Positions 8,751-17,181 of a DNA stretch of 45,919 nt are shown here, piece by piece. A program made the position numbers and the translations under genes. The stretch's first letter is position 1. Every line of letters starts with the position of its first letter. The DNA comes from Paracoccus nototheniae. Its GTDB lineage: Bacteria > Pseudomonadota > Alphaproteobacteria > Rhodobacterales > Rhodobacteraceae. The DNA lies in the NCBI RefSeq assembly GCF_004335005.1, contig NZ_RQRT01000033.1:1-45919 (forward strand). Direction: 5' to 3'. The notes below the pieces were generated by a model. That model ran no database searches. It was given only the letters and a program-made list of their open reading frames with translations, and was not told where the DNA came from.

Positions 8751-10084
8751 CGGATCATCCCCGGAAGGGCCAGCGACAGGACCGGAAACAGCACCAGCAG
8801 GGCCAGCACCAGAATATCGACGGCCAGAAACCGCCCGACCCCTTCGAAGATGCGCCCGATCCCGACGCTTGGGGTGACCGTGCTGACGACAAAGACGTTC
8901 AGGCCCACGGGCGGGGTGATCAGCCCGATCTCCAGCAGCTTGACGACGATGACGCCGAACCAGATCAGGTTCAGATCATAGGCCTGCACCAGCGGCGCCA
9001 CAAAGGGCAGGGTCAGGACCAGAATGCCCAACGGGTCCAGAACCATCCCCAGCAGCAGATAGACCACGACGACGCCCAGCATCAGCGCCGCGAACGGGAT
9101 CTGCGCATCCGCGACCCAAGCCACCAGCGCCGCCGACAGGCCGGTCAGGGCGACAAAGCCCAGAAACACCTTGGCCGCGACGGCAATCAGCAGGATCGCC
9201 CCCGATTGCATGACGCTGTCCCGGATCGCATGCCACAGCACATCCGGCGTCAGCCGCCCTTGGGCGAACCCGATGCCGATCGCCAGCACGACCGCCACGG
9301 CAGCGGCTGCGGTGGCGCTGAACAGCCCCGACAGGATGCCGCCCACGATGACCGCAAACAGCAGCAAGGGCGGCCATGCGGCCCATGCGGCCTCGGCCCG
9401 GGTGGCGCCCTTCTGCCGGGGCTCTGGCCGGGGGGCGGCCTTTGGGTCATGACCGACCCACCAGACCACCACGGCCAGCATCCCCGCCAGCGACAGAAAG
9501 CCCGGCAGGATGCCCGCCAGAAACAGCTGCGCCACCGGGGTCTGGGTAAAGACGCCATACAGGATGAACAGCACCGATGGCGGGATCAGCGACCCCAACG
9601 TGCCGCCGACCGCGACCGAGCCCGCCGCCAGCCGGGGATCATAGCCCTGCCGGACCATCTCGGGGACGCAGATCCGCCCCATGGTCGAGGCGCAGGCGAT
9701 GGACGATCCCGACAGGGCCGCGAACCCTCCGCAGCCCAGCAGCGAGGCCATCGCCATGCCGCCGCGCAGGGGATGCAGCCAGACGACGGCGGCGTCATAG
9801 ATCCGCGTGGCGATCCCCGAACACAGCGCGATATTGCCAAGGGCGATCACCAGCGGCACCATCCACAGATCCGGCGCGCTCAGCAATTCGCGGACATCGG
9901 CTGCCAAAGCGACACCGGTCTGACCAAAGGCCGCGCCCGAGATCAGCGATCCGCCCTGCCCGGCAAAGATCAGGACACTGCCCGCCGAGGCGACGCCGGC
10001 CAGCGCCAGGGCGATGGGCACCCGCAGCGCGGCCATCAGCAGCAGCGTGACCATCGCGGCCAACCCGACCGTCACCGGCGCCAT
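8747..10084 (-). CDS. dctM: TRAP transporter large permease subunit (DctM family), without adjacent P and Q subunits
   Basis: A 445-residue polytopic protein with about twelve membrane helices. DctM-type blocks include GGFAALSGSSIACASTMGR, GGTLGSLIPPSVLFILYG and LLGMVLDPLGILVLTLPF, with ITPPVGLNVFVV near the C-terminus. TRAP transporters use the sodium gradient to import carboxylates and need a periplasmic DctP and a small membrane DctQ. Neither is encoded in the window, and the 335 bp upstream hold no gene. The start is the ATG at 10084, preceded by an AAGGG-like site. Coupling to thioesterase and crotonase genes suggests a substrate that is metabolised as a CoA ester. Confidence 0.88.
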   Translation of the reverse strand: MAPVTVGLAAMVTLLLMAALRVPIALALAGVASAGSVLIFAGQGGSLISGAAFGQTGVALAADVRELLSAPDLWMVPLVIALGNIALCSGIATRIYDAAVVWLHPLRGGMAMASLLGCGGFAALSGSSIACASTMGRICVPEMVRQGYDPRLAAGSVAVGGTLGSLIPPSVLFILYGVFTQTPVAQLFLAGILPGFLSLAGMLAVVVWWVGHDPKAAPRPEPRQKGATRAEAAWAAWPPLLLFAVIVGGILSGLFSATAAAAVAVVLAIGIGFAQGRLTPDVLWHAIRDSVMQSGAILLIAVAAKVFLGFVALTGLSAALVAWVADAQIPFAALMLGVVVVYLLLGMVLDPLGILVLTLPFVAPLVQAYDLNLIWFGVIVVKLLEIGLITPPVGLNVFVVSTVTPSVGIGRIFEGVGRFLAVDILVLALLVLFPVLSLALPGMIR

Positions 10085-10419
10085 CAGCCGCGCCCTTTTG
10101 TCAGGGGGCAGCGCGGCGCCGGGCTGAATGCCGGCGCGGCCCTGAACGGGGTCGCCCGACCGGGCTGCACATCCTCAAGGGCCATGGCTCAGCCCTGCCG
10201 CGCAAGGCGGGCTGACCTTGCGGGTGCTGCCGGGACGGGCTGCCCCGGCATCCGGATCGGTGGTCTGGTCATGGCAAGGCGCCCTCTTTTGTTCCCCGTG
10301 GCAGGCTGCGCGCGCCGGTTGCGGAAGGCAACATCGAATTGACCGGAACGTGAACCTCGGTCTATCTGGCCTTTGCTCGCCAAATCCCCGATGCTGACCC
10401 CGACCGATCGGAGCCTCCC
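10085..10419. other. 335-bp divergent intergenic region between dctM and the L,D-transpeptidase gene
   Basis: No credible gene is seen; frames on both strands lack family features. Two imperfect palindromes are visible: GCGCCGG (10116-10122) with CCGGCGC (10131-10137), and TCAGCCC (10189-10195) with GGGCTGA (10209-10215) plus three inner pairs. A weak plus-strand promoter is possible, with TTGACC at 10339-10344 and TATCTG at 10363-10368. I see no remnant of a DctQ or DctP gene. Confidence 0.6.
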
Positions 10420-11796
10420 ATGATGCCCCTTCCCGTATTTCGTCCGGCCATGCCCCTCCCGGCTGCGCTGGCCTTGTGTCTGGCGCTGGCTGGCCTTGTC
10501 GCGATGCCCGCAACGGCCCAGCAGACAGACCTGCCCTTTACCGCCGACCAGATCGAGGCCGCGCAATATGACGGCAGCGACCTGCCTTCAGGGCGTTCGG
10601 CGCTGACGGCCAAGGTGCAGCTGCTGCTGGACCGGTCGGGCACCTCTCCGGGCGTCATCGACGGGTTCAAGGGCGGGATGAGCCAAAGCGCGATCAAGGC
10701 CTTCGAACGGCGCACCGGCCTGCCGCAGGACGGGGTCATGGACCCGCATGTCTGGAACCTGCTGCAATCCTATGCTACCCGGCCCGTCACCCAGACCTAT
10801 GTGATCACCCCCGAGGATGCGGCCGGGCTGGTCGCCTCGATCCCCACCGATTACGCCGAAAAGGCGCTGATGCCGGAAATGGCCTATACCAGCGTCGCCG
10901 AACGCTTGGGCGAGCGGTTTCACATGGACGAGAATTTCATCGCCTTTCTGAACCCCGGCACCCCCCTTGTGCCCGGCGCGACGATCCGGGTGATGGCGCC
11001 CAACCCGCCGCTGCGCGGAACGGTGGCGCGGATCATCATCGACAAGGACAACCGCCGTGTCGCAGGTTACGACGCGCGGGGACAGATGGTGGTGGATTAT
11101 CCGGCAACCATCGGCTCGACCGCCACGCCCTCGCCCGCCGGGACGCATCAGGTGCGCAATGTCGCGATGAACCCGAATTATACCTATAACCCCGACGTGA
11201 ATTTCCGGCAGGAAGGGAACGACCGTCCGCTGGTCATCCCGCCGGGGCCGAACGGCCCGGTCGGTTCGGTCTGGATCGGGCTGACCAAGCCGACCTATGG
11301 CATCCACGGCACCCCGACGCCGTCGCAGCTGTTTCGCAACGCCTCCAACGGCTGCGTGCGGCTGACCAACTGGGATGCCGAGGAACTGGCCCGCATGGTG
11401 TCCATCGGCGGGACCACGGTCGAGTTTCTGAACTCGGGCGTCACCATCGCCGATGTCACCGGCGCGGGTCAGGCCACCCAGCCCCCCGTCGCCGCCATCG
11501 CCATGCCCGAGGGCACCGCCACGGTGCCGGTCACCGACCCCCAGCAGCCGCTGGCGCTGCCCGATCCGACGCCGGGTGCCCCCGTCGCCACGCCTTCGGC
11601 GCCCAACGCGGCCACGGACCCGCTGACCGGCATTCTGGATCAGGCGATCGATGGCGCCAGTCCGGGCCAGCCCGGTGCCGTGTCCGATGGCACCGCCCCG
11701 ACCGCGACCCAGCCCGCCGATCCTCTCAGCGACGCGCTGAGCGGTGCCCTGCCCGAGGGGTTCATCGTGCCGCCGCTGAACGAGGCGCAGCCCTGA
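10420..11796 (+). CDS. Exported L,D-transpeptidase (YkuD) with peptidoglycan-binding domain
   Basis: A 458-residue exported enzyme. A signal peptide covers about residues 1-34 (ending ATAQQ). A PG_binding_1-type domain follows (about 58-115, KVQLLLDRSGTSPGVIDG...), then a LysM-like stretch (about 125-190) and the YkuD catalytic domain (about 195-335). The active site is present: H296 in YGIHG and the SNGCVR motif with C312 and R314. It would form 3-3 peptide cross-links or attach proteins to the wall. The last 115 residues are rich in Pro, Ala and Thr and look disordered. Two ATGs start the frame; GGAG precedes them. The stop overlaps the next start by 1 base. Confidence 0.9.
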   Translation: MMPLPVFRPAMPLPAALALCLALAGLVAMPATAQQTDLPFTADQIEAAQYDGSDLPSGRSALTAKVQLLLDRSGTSPGVIDGFKGGMSQSAIKAFERRTGLPQDGVMDPHVWNLLQSYATRPVTQTYVITPEDAAGLVASIPTDYAEKALMPEMAYTSVAERLGERFHMDENFIAFLNPGTPLVPGATIRVMAPNPPLRGTVARIIIDKDNRRVAGYDARGQMVVDYPATIGSTATPSPAGTHQVRNVAMNPNYTYNPDVNFRQEGNDRPLVIPPGPNGPVGSVWIGLTKPTYGIHGTPTPSQLFRNASNGCVRLTNWDAEELARMVSIGGTTVEFLNSGVTIADVTGAGQATQPPVAAIAMPEGTATVPVTDPQQPLALPDPTPGAPVATPSAPNAATDPLTGILDQAIDGASPGQPGAVSDGTAPTATQPADPLSDALSGALPEGFIVPPLNEAQP

Positions 11797-12773
11797 TGCC
11801 GTTCCGGCCCCTGCTGCTGGCTTGCGCGCTGGCGACAGCCCTGCCCGCAGGCGCACAGGACCGCCCGCCCGCAGGGACGGATGCCGCCCCTGCGGTGACC
11901 GGTGACGACCGCCCGCCAGAGCGGCCCGAGCCGTCGCCCGATGACGCCGCTGCGTCAGAGGCCGCACAGCCTGCCCCGACCGGAGACGATGCGGCCGGGG
12001 ATGATGCGGCCACCGATCCACGCGGGTCCGGTTCTGCCGCGTCCCAGACCGATTTGCCCCAGACCGTGCCTCCCGAAACCGCGCCATCTGAAACCGCAAC
12101 CGATGACGCCACCCCCGACACGACCCCAGAGACCACCACCGGGGCCCCGGCACGCGAGCCCTTTGGCCCGCCGCCGCCTCCGGTCTGGTTCACTCTGGCC
12201 GAAAGCGATGCCGATTTCACCGCCTGCCGCCTGACCCTGCAGATGCTGGGCACGCGGTTTACGCAGGAACCCCCCGTCGCCGATCCCGACCTGCGCGATT
12301 GCGGCATCGCCCGCCCCCTGCGCGTGACCGAGATCCTGCCCGGCATCGCCCTGACCGGAGAGCCGGTGATGCGCTGCACCACGGCGCGGTCGCTGGCGCT
12401 GTGGACCCAAGGGTTCCTGCGCCCGGCGGTGGCGCTGATGCCCGACGCGCCGCGCCTGACCGCCCTGCAGACCGGCCCGGCCTATAACTGCCGCGACCGG
12501 ATAGGCACGGGTAAGGCCGATCCCAAACCGTCGGAACATGGCTATGGCAATGCAGTCGACGTGATGGGGTTCGTCTTCGAGGATGCCGAGCCGATGCCCG
12601 TTCAGCCGCGTCAGGGCGACGGGGATGCCGCCGAAAGCCTGCTGAAAGCCGCGCAAGGCAGCGCCTGCCTGCTGTTCACCACAGTGCTGGGACCGGGATC
12701 GAATGCCGCCCATGACGACCACCTGCATCTGGACATGGCAGCCCGGAACGGCGGCTGGCGGCTGTGCGAATAG
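11796..12773 (+). CDS. Extensin-family protein, probable periplasmic peptidoglycan peptidase-like
   Basis: A 325-residue exported protein. After a signal peptide (about 1-20) comes a disordered linker of about 100 residues rich in Pro, Thr, Asp and Ala. The C-terminal half (about 130-325) matches the extensin-like C-terminal family. It has the metal-peptidase-type pattern H248...D255 in SEHGYGNAVDV and H309-x-H311 in HDDHLHLD, as in M15/MepA-like zinc peptidases. Zinc and hydrolase activity are inferred. Six cysteines in the domain suggest disulfides. Translation is coupled to the L,D-transpeptidase by a TGATG overlap, which supports a shared role in wall remodelling. Confidence 0.85.
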   Translation: MPFRPLLLACALATALPAGAQDRPPAGTDAAPAVTGDDRPPERPEPSPDDAAASEAAQPAPTGDDAAGDDAATDPRGSGSAASQTDLPQTVPPETAPSETATDDATPDTTPETTTGAPAREPFGPPPPPVWFTLAESDADFTACRLTLQMLGTRFTQEPPVADPDLRDCGIARPLRVTEILPGIALTGEPVMRCTTARSLALWTQGFLRPAVALMPDAPRLTALQTGPAYNCRDRIGTGKADPKPSEHGYGNAVDVMGFVFEDAEPMPVQPRQGDGDAAESLLKAAQGSACLLFTTVLGPGSNAAHDDHLHLDMAARNGGWRLCE

Positions 12774-12808
12774 CAGAGCGACCCTGAGGCGCGCTGTGCC
12801 TGTCGGGA

Positions 12809-13540
12809 TCAGCGGCTTTGGCGTTCCATATCCAGATAGGTCGGATCGAACCGTGCCAGCACCGCCAGCCCCTTCCAGTCCAGCACCGTCACATCGGCGC
12901 CCGACCAGCGGATCAGCCCGCGGTCGCGCAGATCGCGCACCGCGCGGTTCACATGGATCGGCGAATAGCCCAGGATATCGGCCAGCTCGCGCTGCAGCAG
13001 CGGCAGCGAGAATTGATGATTGGCCGCTGCACCGACGGCGTTCAGCCGGGTATAGATCTCGCACAGAAGATGGGCCAGATGCGCGCTGGATCGCAGCGAG
13101 GCCGCCGCGACCAGCCATTGGCGGTGGACCGCCGCATCGATCAGCGTCGCCATCCACAAAAGCCGCGTCAGATGGGGGAAATTCTCGGTGATCTCGGTCA
13201 GTTCGTCATGATCGACGAATTCCACCTCGGCGTGACCGACGGCGATCACCGAATGCTCCAGCCCGGCCAGTACAAAGCCGTGCAGGTCGACGAAATCGCC
13301 CGGCACATGCAGGGCGGTGATCACGCGTTCCTCGGGGCGGCCGACCAGCTTGTGCGACCGCGCGGACAGGCCGCGCAGCATCATGCAACTGCGTTGCGCC
13401 AGCCTGTCGGCAGGCACGATCACCTCTCCGGGGGCAAAGGACACATGCTGGGTTCTCAATGCCCTCAGGCGCGCAAGATCGCGGTCTGGCAGACTGTCAC
13501 GCCGTTGAAGAAAGCGGATAAAATATTCGGTGATCGCCAT
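12809..13540 (-). CDS. Crp/Fnr-family transcriptional regulator
   Basis: A 243-residue regulator with an N-terminal cyclic-nucleotide-like effector domain (FAPGEVIVPAD..., then VPGDFVDLHGF) and a C-terminal winged helix, whose recognition part is in ADILGYSPIHVNRAVRDLRDRGLI. The N-terminal cysteines needed for an Fnr iron-sulfur cluster are absent. The RxxER-type cAMP contact of Crp is not evident, so the signal is unknown. I chose the ATG at 13540 (MAITEYF) because AAGGG lies just upstream on the minus strand. It is downstream of fliI in the same direction but has a 128-bp gap with an AT-rich patch (13610-13637) that may hold its own promoter. Confidence 0.88.
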   Translation of the reverse strand: MAITEYFIRFLQRRDSLPDRDLARLRALRTQHVSFAPGEVIVPADRLAQRSCMMLRGLSARSHKLVGRPEERVITALHVPGDFVDLHGFVLAGLEHSVIAVGHAEVEFVDHDELTEITENFPHLTRLLWMATLIDAAVHRQWLVAAASLRSSAHLAHLLCEIYTRLNAVGAAANHQFSLPLLQRELADILGYSPIHVNRAVRDLRDRGLIRWSGADVTVLDWKGLAVLARFDPTYLDMERQSR

Positions 13541-13668
13541 ACCGCCCTTCTTTCTCTGGCCGCCGGACACTCGCAAATCAGGATTCCCGACGCAATGCCG
13601 GCAGGTCTCCTTATAACAATCATTAACTTGGCTAACGCGCCGGACCCGCGGCTGGTTTCATCCCGATG

Positions 13669-14991
13669 TCACGTCCGCATCCGCAAGGGCAGGCGCAACG
13701 CCGCCTCCAGTGCGGCAAAACTGTCAGCCACGGTCTTGCAGCGACGGGCCGTGAAATCCTCCAGTTGCGGATAAATTCGAACCGCTTCGTCCAGCTTAAC
13801 ATCCGATCCCGGTGCATAAAGCCCCGCCCGGATCATCAGCTCTGATTCGGCATAGGCACCAAGGGCGGCGCGGGCGCGGGCGATCAGGGCGTTTTCGACC
13901 GCACTGGCCGCCTCGGGCAGCGCACGAGAGACCGACCGGACCACATCCACCGCCGGATAGCGCCCGCGTTCGGCGATCGTGCGGTCCAGCACCACATGAC
14001 CGTCCAGCGTGCCGCGCATGATATCGGCCACCGGTTCGTCCATATCGGACCCCGCCACCAGCACGCTGAAGATCCCGGTGATGTCGCCCGCCCCTTCGGG
14101 GCCCGGACCGGCGCGTTCCGCCAGCGCCATGATCAGGTTCGACACCGAGGGCGGAAAGCCGCGATAGCTGGGCGGTTCGCCCGCCGCCAACGCGATTTCG
14201 CGATGCGCCTCGGCAAAGCGGGTGATCGAATCGGCCAGAAACAGCACATGACGGCCCTGATCGCGGAAATGTTCGGCCAAGGCCATCGCAGCCCAGGCAC
14301 AGCGCCGCCGGATCAGCGGTGACCGGTCCGAGGTCGCGGTCACGATCACCGCCCGCGCCATCCCCTCGGGGCCAAGCGTGCGTTCGACGAATTCGCGCAG
14401 CTCGCGGCCCCGTTCACCGATCATGGCGATGACCACCACATCGGCCTGCACACCCCGGGCCATCTGCGACAGCAGCGTCGATTTCCCCACCCCCGACCCG
14501 GCGAACAGGCCGATCCGCTGCCCCTCGACCAGAGGCAGCAGTGTGTCAAAGACCGCCAGCCCGGTGGCCAGCCGCGCGCCCAACCGCTTGCGCGACGCGG
14601 CGGGCGGAGCCTCGGCCCGGAAGCTGCGCCAGACGGCCCCCTGCGGCAGCGGGCGCCCGTCCAGCGGCTGACCAAGCGGGTCGATGATCCGCCCGATCCA
14701 GCCATCCGAGGGGGCGATTCGCGGCGCGAACACCAGCTCGACCCCGGCGCCGACCGACAGCCCTTCCAGCGTCCCCTCGGGCAGGATCTGGGCGCTGCGC
14801 GGGGTCAGGCCGACGATTTCGCCGCCCAGATCGCCCGCGCCCGACGTGATCATCACCCGGTCGCCGACAGCGGCATGGGTGTTCAGCCCTTCCGCGCTGA
14901 TCAGGCCCGCGCGGATCGCCTGCACCCGGCCGTGATAACGGGCCAGCCGCAGCTGCGACAGGCGGCGCGCGATCGATTCAAGTTTATCCAT
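13669..14991 (-). CDS. fliI: Flagellum-specific ATPase FliI
   Basis: A 440-residue F1-beta-like ATPase that energises the flagellar type III export apparatus. Walker A is AGSGVGKST (164-172), the catalytic glutamate lies in GERGRE (around 193-197), and Walker B is HVLFLAD (248-254). The substrate-recognition C-terminus and overall length are normal. The frame stays open for 244 codons upstream, but the true start is the ATG at 14991: AAGGA sits 7 bases before it, and the upstream part overlaps flgB and flgC antisense. It is divergent from flgB, with a 99-bp shared control region. The usual neighbours fliH, fliF and fliG are absent. Confidence 0.96.
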   Translation of the reverse strand: MDKLESIARRLSQLRLARYHGRVQAIRAGLISAEGLNTHAAVGDRVMITSGAGDLGGEIVGLTPRSAQILPEGTLEGLSVGAGVELVFAPRIAPSDGWIGRIIDPLGQPLDGRPLPQGAVWRSFRAEAPPAASRKRLGARLATGLAVFDTLLPLVEGQRIGLFAGSGVGKSTLLSQMARGVQADVVVIAMIGERGRELREFVERTLGPEGMARAVIVTATSDRSPLIRRRCAWAAMALAEHFRDQGRHVLFLADSITRFAEAHREIALAAGEPPSYRGFPPSVSNLIMALAERAGPGPEGAGDITGIFSVLVAGSDMDEPVADIMRGTLDGHVVLDRTIAERGRYPAVDVVRSVSRALPEAASAVENALIARARAALGAYAESELMIRAGLYAPGSDVKLDEAVRIYPQLEDFTARRCKTVADSFAALEAALRLPLRMRT

Positions 14992-15053
14992 CCTGTGGTC
15001 CTTTTCAGCCGTCCGGGGGCCGGTGCCTGAAACGGTTTCTAAACCTATTGGGG

Positions 15054-15070
15054 TTAAGACCGGGTTTAAC
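15054..15070 (+). promoter_or_regulatory. Candidate CtrA box upstream of flgB (and fliI)
   Basis: TTAA (15054-15057), 7 bases, then TTTAAC (15065-15070): one mismatch from the CtrA consensus TTAA-N7-TTAA. The same stretch reads as direct repeats GGGTTAA and GGGTTTAA starting 11 bp apart. It lies 21 bases before the flgB ATG, in the divergent fliI-flgB region. CtrA control of flagellar genes is established in alphaproteobacteria; binding here is inferred. Confidence 0.5.
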
Positions 15071-15090
15071 GTCAGCCGAGGAGAAGCCTC

Positions 15091-15480
15091 ATGTTCGAAA
15101 AGATCGAAATGATGCAGATGGCCCGCGCCATGGGTCTGCATGTTCAACAGCGCCACATCGAAACGGCGCGCAATATCGCCAATGCCGACACGCCCGGATA
15201 CCGGGCGCGCGACCTGCCCGACTTCGCCGAAACCTATCGGCAGGAACGGGCGGCGGGGGTGCTGCGGGTCAGCCATGCCCGGCATATGGACAGCCCGCGA
15301 TGGTCCCCCGCCGGTGCGCGGGTGACCGAGGCAGAGAGCCCCGTCTCGCCCAACGGCAACTCGGTCTCGCTGGAGGAGGAGATGGTGCGCGGGGCCGAGG
15401 TCAAGCGTCAGCATGACATGTCGCTGGCCATCTATCGCTCGGGGCTGGATCTGATCCGGTCCAGTCTGGGCCGCAGATAA
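15091..15480 (+). CDS. flgB: Flagellar basal-body proximal rod protein FlgB
   Basis: A 129-residue rod protein. The N-terminal rod signature is ARNIANADTPGYRARDLPDF, and the C-terminal part MVRGAEVKRQHDMSLAIYRSGLDLI is typical of FlgB. It forms part of the proximal rod linking the MS ring to the distal rod. AGGAG at 15079-15083 precedes the ATG. It is the first gene of the plus-strand flagellar operon, with flgC starting 12 bases after its stop. Confidence 0.95.
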   Translation: MFEKIEMMQMARAMGLHVQQRHIETARNIANADTPGYRARDLPDFAETYRQERAAGVLRVSHARHMDSPRWSPAGARVTEAESPVSPNGNSVSLEEEMVRGAEVKRQHDMSLAIYRSGLDLIRSSLGRR

Positions 15481-15492
15481 GGGGGTATGGGC

Positions 15493-15885
15493 ATGACCGA
15501 TCCCATCACACCGCTGCGGCTGGCAGCCTCGGGCATGCGCGCGCAGACCGAACGCCTGCGCCACACGGCTGAAAACATCGCCAATGCCGACACGCCCGGC
15601 TATCGCCGCAAGCTGGTCAGTTTCGAAGAGGCCGTGCGCCTTGGCCGCCCCACCGGAGAGGTCGCGGCAGGCCGGATGCGTCTGGACCAGACCACCCCGC
15701 CCCGCATCCACGACCCCGCGCATCCTTTGGCCGATGCGGATGGATATTACGACGGCTCGAATGTCGATCTGGTGATCGAGCTGGCCGACTCGCGCGAGGC
15801 GGGCCGCAGCTACGAGGCCAATCTGCGCATGTTCGAACAGACCCGCCAGATGGGCGCGTCGCTTCTTGATCTTCTTCGCCGTTGA
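15493..15885 (+). CDS. flgC: Flagellar basal-body rod protein FlgC
   Basis: A 130-residue rod protein with the rod-family block AENIANADTPGYRRK near the N-terminus and the FlgC-like C-terminus ADSREAGRSYEANLRMFEQTRQM. I prefer the ATG at 15493 to the one at 15487, because AAGGGGG (15479-15485) is then 7 bases away. It belongs to the proximal rod with FlgB, FlgF and FliE. The fliE start follows 11 bases after the stop. Confidence 0.94.
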   Translation: MTDPITPLRLAASGMRAQTERLRHTAENIANADTPGYRRKLVSFEEAVRLGRPTGEVAAGRMRLDQTTPPRIHDPAHPLADADGYYDGSNVDLVIELADSREAGRSYEANLRMFEQTRQMGASLLDLLRR

Positions 15886-15896
15886 AAGGGCTTGCC

Positions 15897-16187
15897 ATGA
15901 TCACCGGACTGAATGCCGCCAATGCCTATTCCGCCGCCCGCAGCGCGGTCTCGCCCGATGCCGGATCGGCGCCGCGCATGCTGGAACGCGTCGGACAGGC
16001 CGCCGAGGATTTCGCAGCGCAGATGGCCCAGGTCGACGCGGTGTCGACCAGGGCCATGACCGGACAGCTGAGCACGCAGGAACTGGTCCAGACCATCGCC
16101 GAGGCCGAACTGACGCTGAACACCGTCGTCGCGATCCGCGACAAGGTGGTCGAGGCGTATCAGGATATCCTGCGGATGCCGGTCTGA
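15897..16187 (+). CDS. fliE: Flagellar hook-basal body complex protein FliE
   Basis: A 96-residue protein joining the MS ring to the proximal rod and one of the first export substrates. The C-terminal segment ELVQTIAEAELTLNTVVAIRDKVVEAYQ is diagnostic of FliE. The ATG at 15897 is preceded by AAAGGG with 6 bases spacing. Its stop overlaps the fliQ start by one base (TGATG), giving coupled translation. Confidence 0.93.
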   Translation: MITGLNAANAYSAARSAVSPDAGSAPRMLERVGQAAEDFAAQMAQVDAVSTRAMTGQLSTQELVQTIAEAELTLNTVVAIRDKVVEAYQDILRMPV

Positions 16188-16453
16188 TGGGCGAGACGGT
16201 CCTGTTCGACATGCTGCGTCAGGCGCTGCTGATCTCGGTCCGCATCTCGGCCCCGATGCTGGGGGTGGCGCTGGTCGCGGGGGTCGTGATCGGCCTCTTT
16301 CAGGCGCTGACCTCGGTGCAGGAGATGACACTGACCTTCGTGCCCAAGGTGGGGCTGATGCTGGTCGTCTTCTGGGTCTCGATGAGCTTCATGACCACCG
16401 CCCTGTCGGATTTCTATCTTGGCGAGATCATCCCCCGGATCGCGGGCAGCTGA
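16187..16453 (+). CDS. fliQ: Flagellar export gate protein FliQ
   Basis: An 88-residue inner-membrane protein with two hydrophobic helices (about 15-40 and 50-75). The conserved core VGLFQALTSVQEMTLTFVPK-like sequence is seen as IGLFQALTSVQEMTLTFVPK. FliQ forms the export gate with FliP and FliR. I placed the start at the ATG overlapping the fliE stop; the frame is open further upstream but that part is antisense-like shadow of flgC/fliE. The partners fliP, fliR, flhA and flhB are not in the window. Confidence 0.94.
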   Translation: MGETVLFDMLRQALLISVRISAPMLGVALVAGVVIGLFQALTSVQEMTLTFVPKVGLMLVVFWVSMSFMTTALSDFYLGEIIPRIAGS

Positions 16454-16454
16454 C

Positions 16455-17171
16455 ATGGACAACGCCATCTATGCCAGCCTGACCCGCCAATCCGGCCTGA
16501 TGGCCGAAATGCGCGTCGTCGCCAACAACATCGCCAATGCCAGCACCACCGGATTCCGCCGCGAGGGGGTGATCTTTGCGGAACATCTGACCGCGCTGGA
16601 CCGGCAGGGCGACACCCTGTCCATGGCCCATGCGCGCGGCCGGATGCTGGACCTGCGGCAGGGCGCAATGACGCAGACGAACAACAATCTGGATCTGGCC
16701 ATCGAAGGCGCAGGGTTCTTTCTGGTCGAGGCGCCCGACGGGCTGCGCCTGACCCGCGCCGGCGCCTTCATGCCCTCCGCCGAGGGGGAACTGATGACCG
16801 CCGCCGGCCATCGCCTGCTGGACGAAGGGCAGGCCCCGGTGATCCTGCCCGCAGGCGCCGCTTCGGTCGCGGTGGGGGCGGATGGCACCTTGTCCTCGAA
16901 CGGGCTGCCCTTTGGTCGGATCGGCCTCTTCACCGCGCCGGAAGGTGTCGATCTGACCCATCAGGGTGGCACCGGCTTTACGCTGGAAGGCGCGCCGGAA
17001 ACGGTCGAAAACCCCCAGATCCGTCAGGGATTTCTGGAAGATTCGAATGTCGATCCGATCTTCGAGATCACCCGCATGATCGAGGTTCAGCGCGCCTACG
17101 AGCTGGGCCAGTCCTTTCTGGATCGCGAGGATCAGCGGATCCGCGGCGCGATCACCGCCATGACCCGATAA
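16455..17171 (+). CDS. flgF: Flagellar proximal rod protein FlgF
   Basis: A 238-residue rod protein. It starts MDNAIYASLTRQSGLMAEM and carries the rod signature NNIANASTTGFRREG at about residues 28-42, a middle domain, and the C-terminal EVQRAYELGQSFLDREDQR helix shared by rod/hook proteins. The ATG at 16455 begins 1 base after the fliQ stop with no clear ribosome site, so it probably depends on coupled translation. It is distinguished from flgG by length and by the N-terminus. Confidence 0.93.
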   Translation: MDNAIYASLTRQSGLMAEMRVVANNIANASTTGFRREGVIFAEHLTALDRQGDTLSMAHARGRMLDLRQGAMTQTNNNLDLAIEGAGFFLVEAPDGLRLTRAGAFMPSAEGELMTAAGHRLLDEGQAPVILPAGAASVAVGADGTLSSNGLPFGRIGLFTAPEGVDLTHQGGTGFTLEGAPETVENPQIRQGFLEDSNVDPIFEITRMIEVQRAYELGQSFLDREDQRIRGAITAMTR

Positions 17172-17181
17172 GGAACATCCC

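Noticed and set aside
10175..10566. Minus-strand open frames upstream of dctM as a possible dctQ
   Set aside because: The translations have no hydrophobic helices or DctQ features and overlap the transpeptidase start.
13610..13637. TTAAC/CTAAC motif as a CtrA box upstream of the Crp-type gene
   Set aside because: The half-sites are 6 rather than 7 bases apart, or have two mismatches at N7 spacing, so it is weaker than the flagellar boxes.
14992..15723. N-terminal extension of fliI by 244 codons
   Set aside because: It overlaps flgB and flgC antisense, has no homology, and the ATG at 14991 has a good ribosome site.
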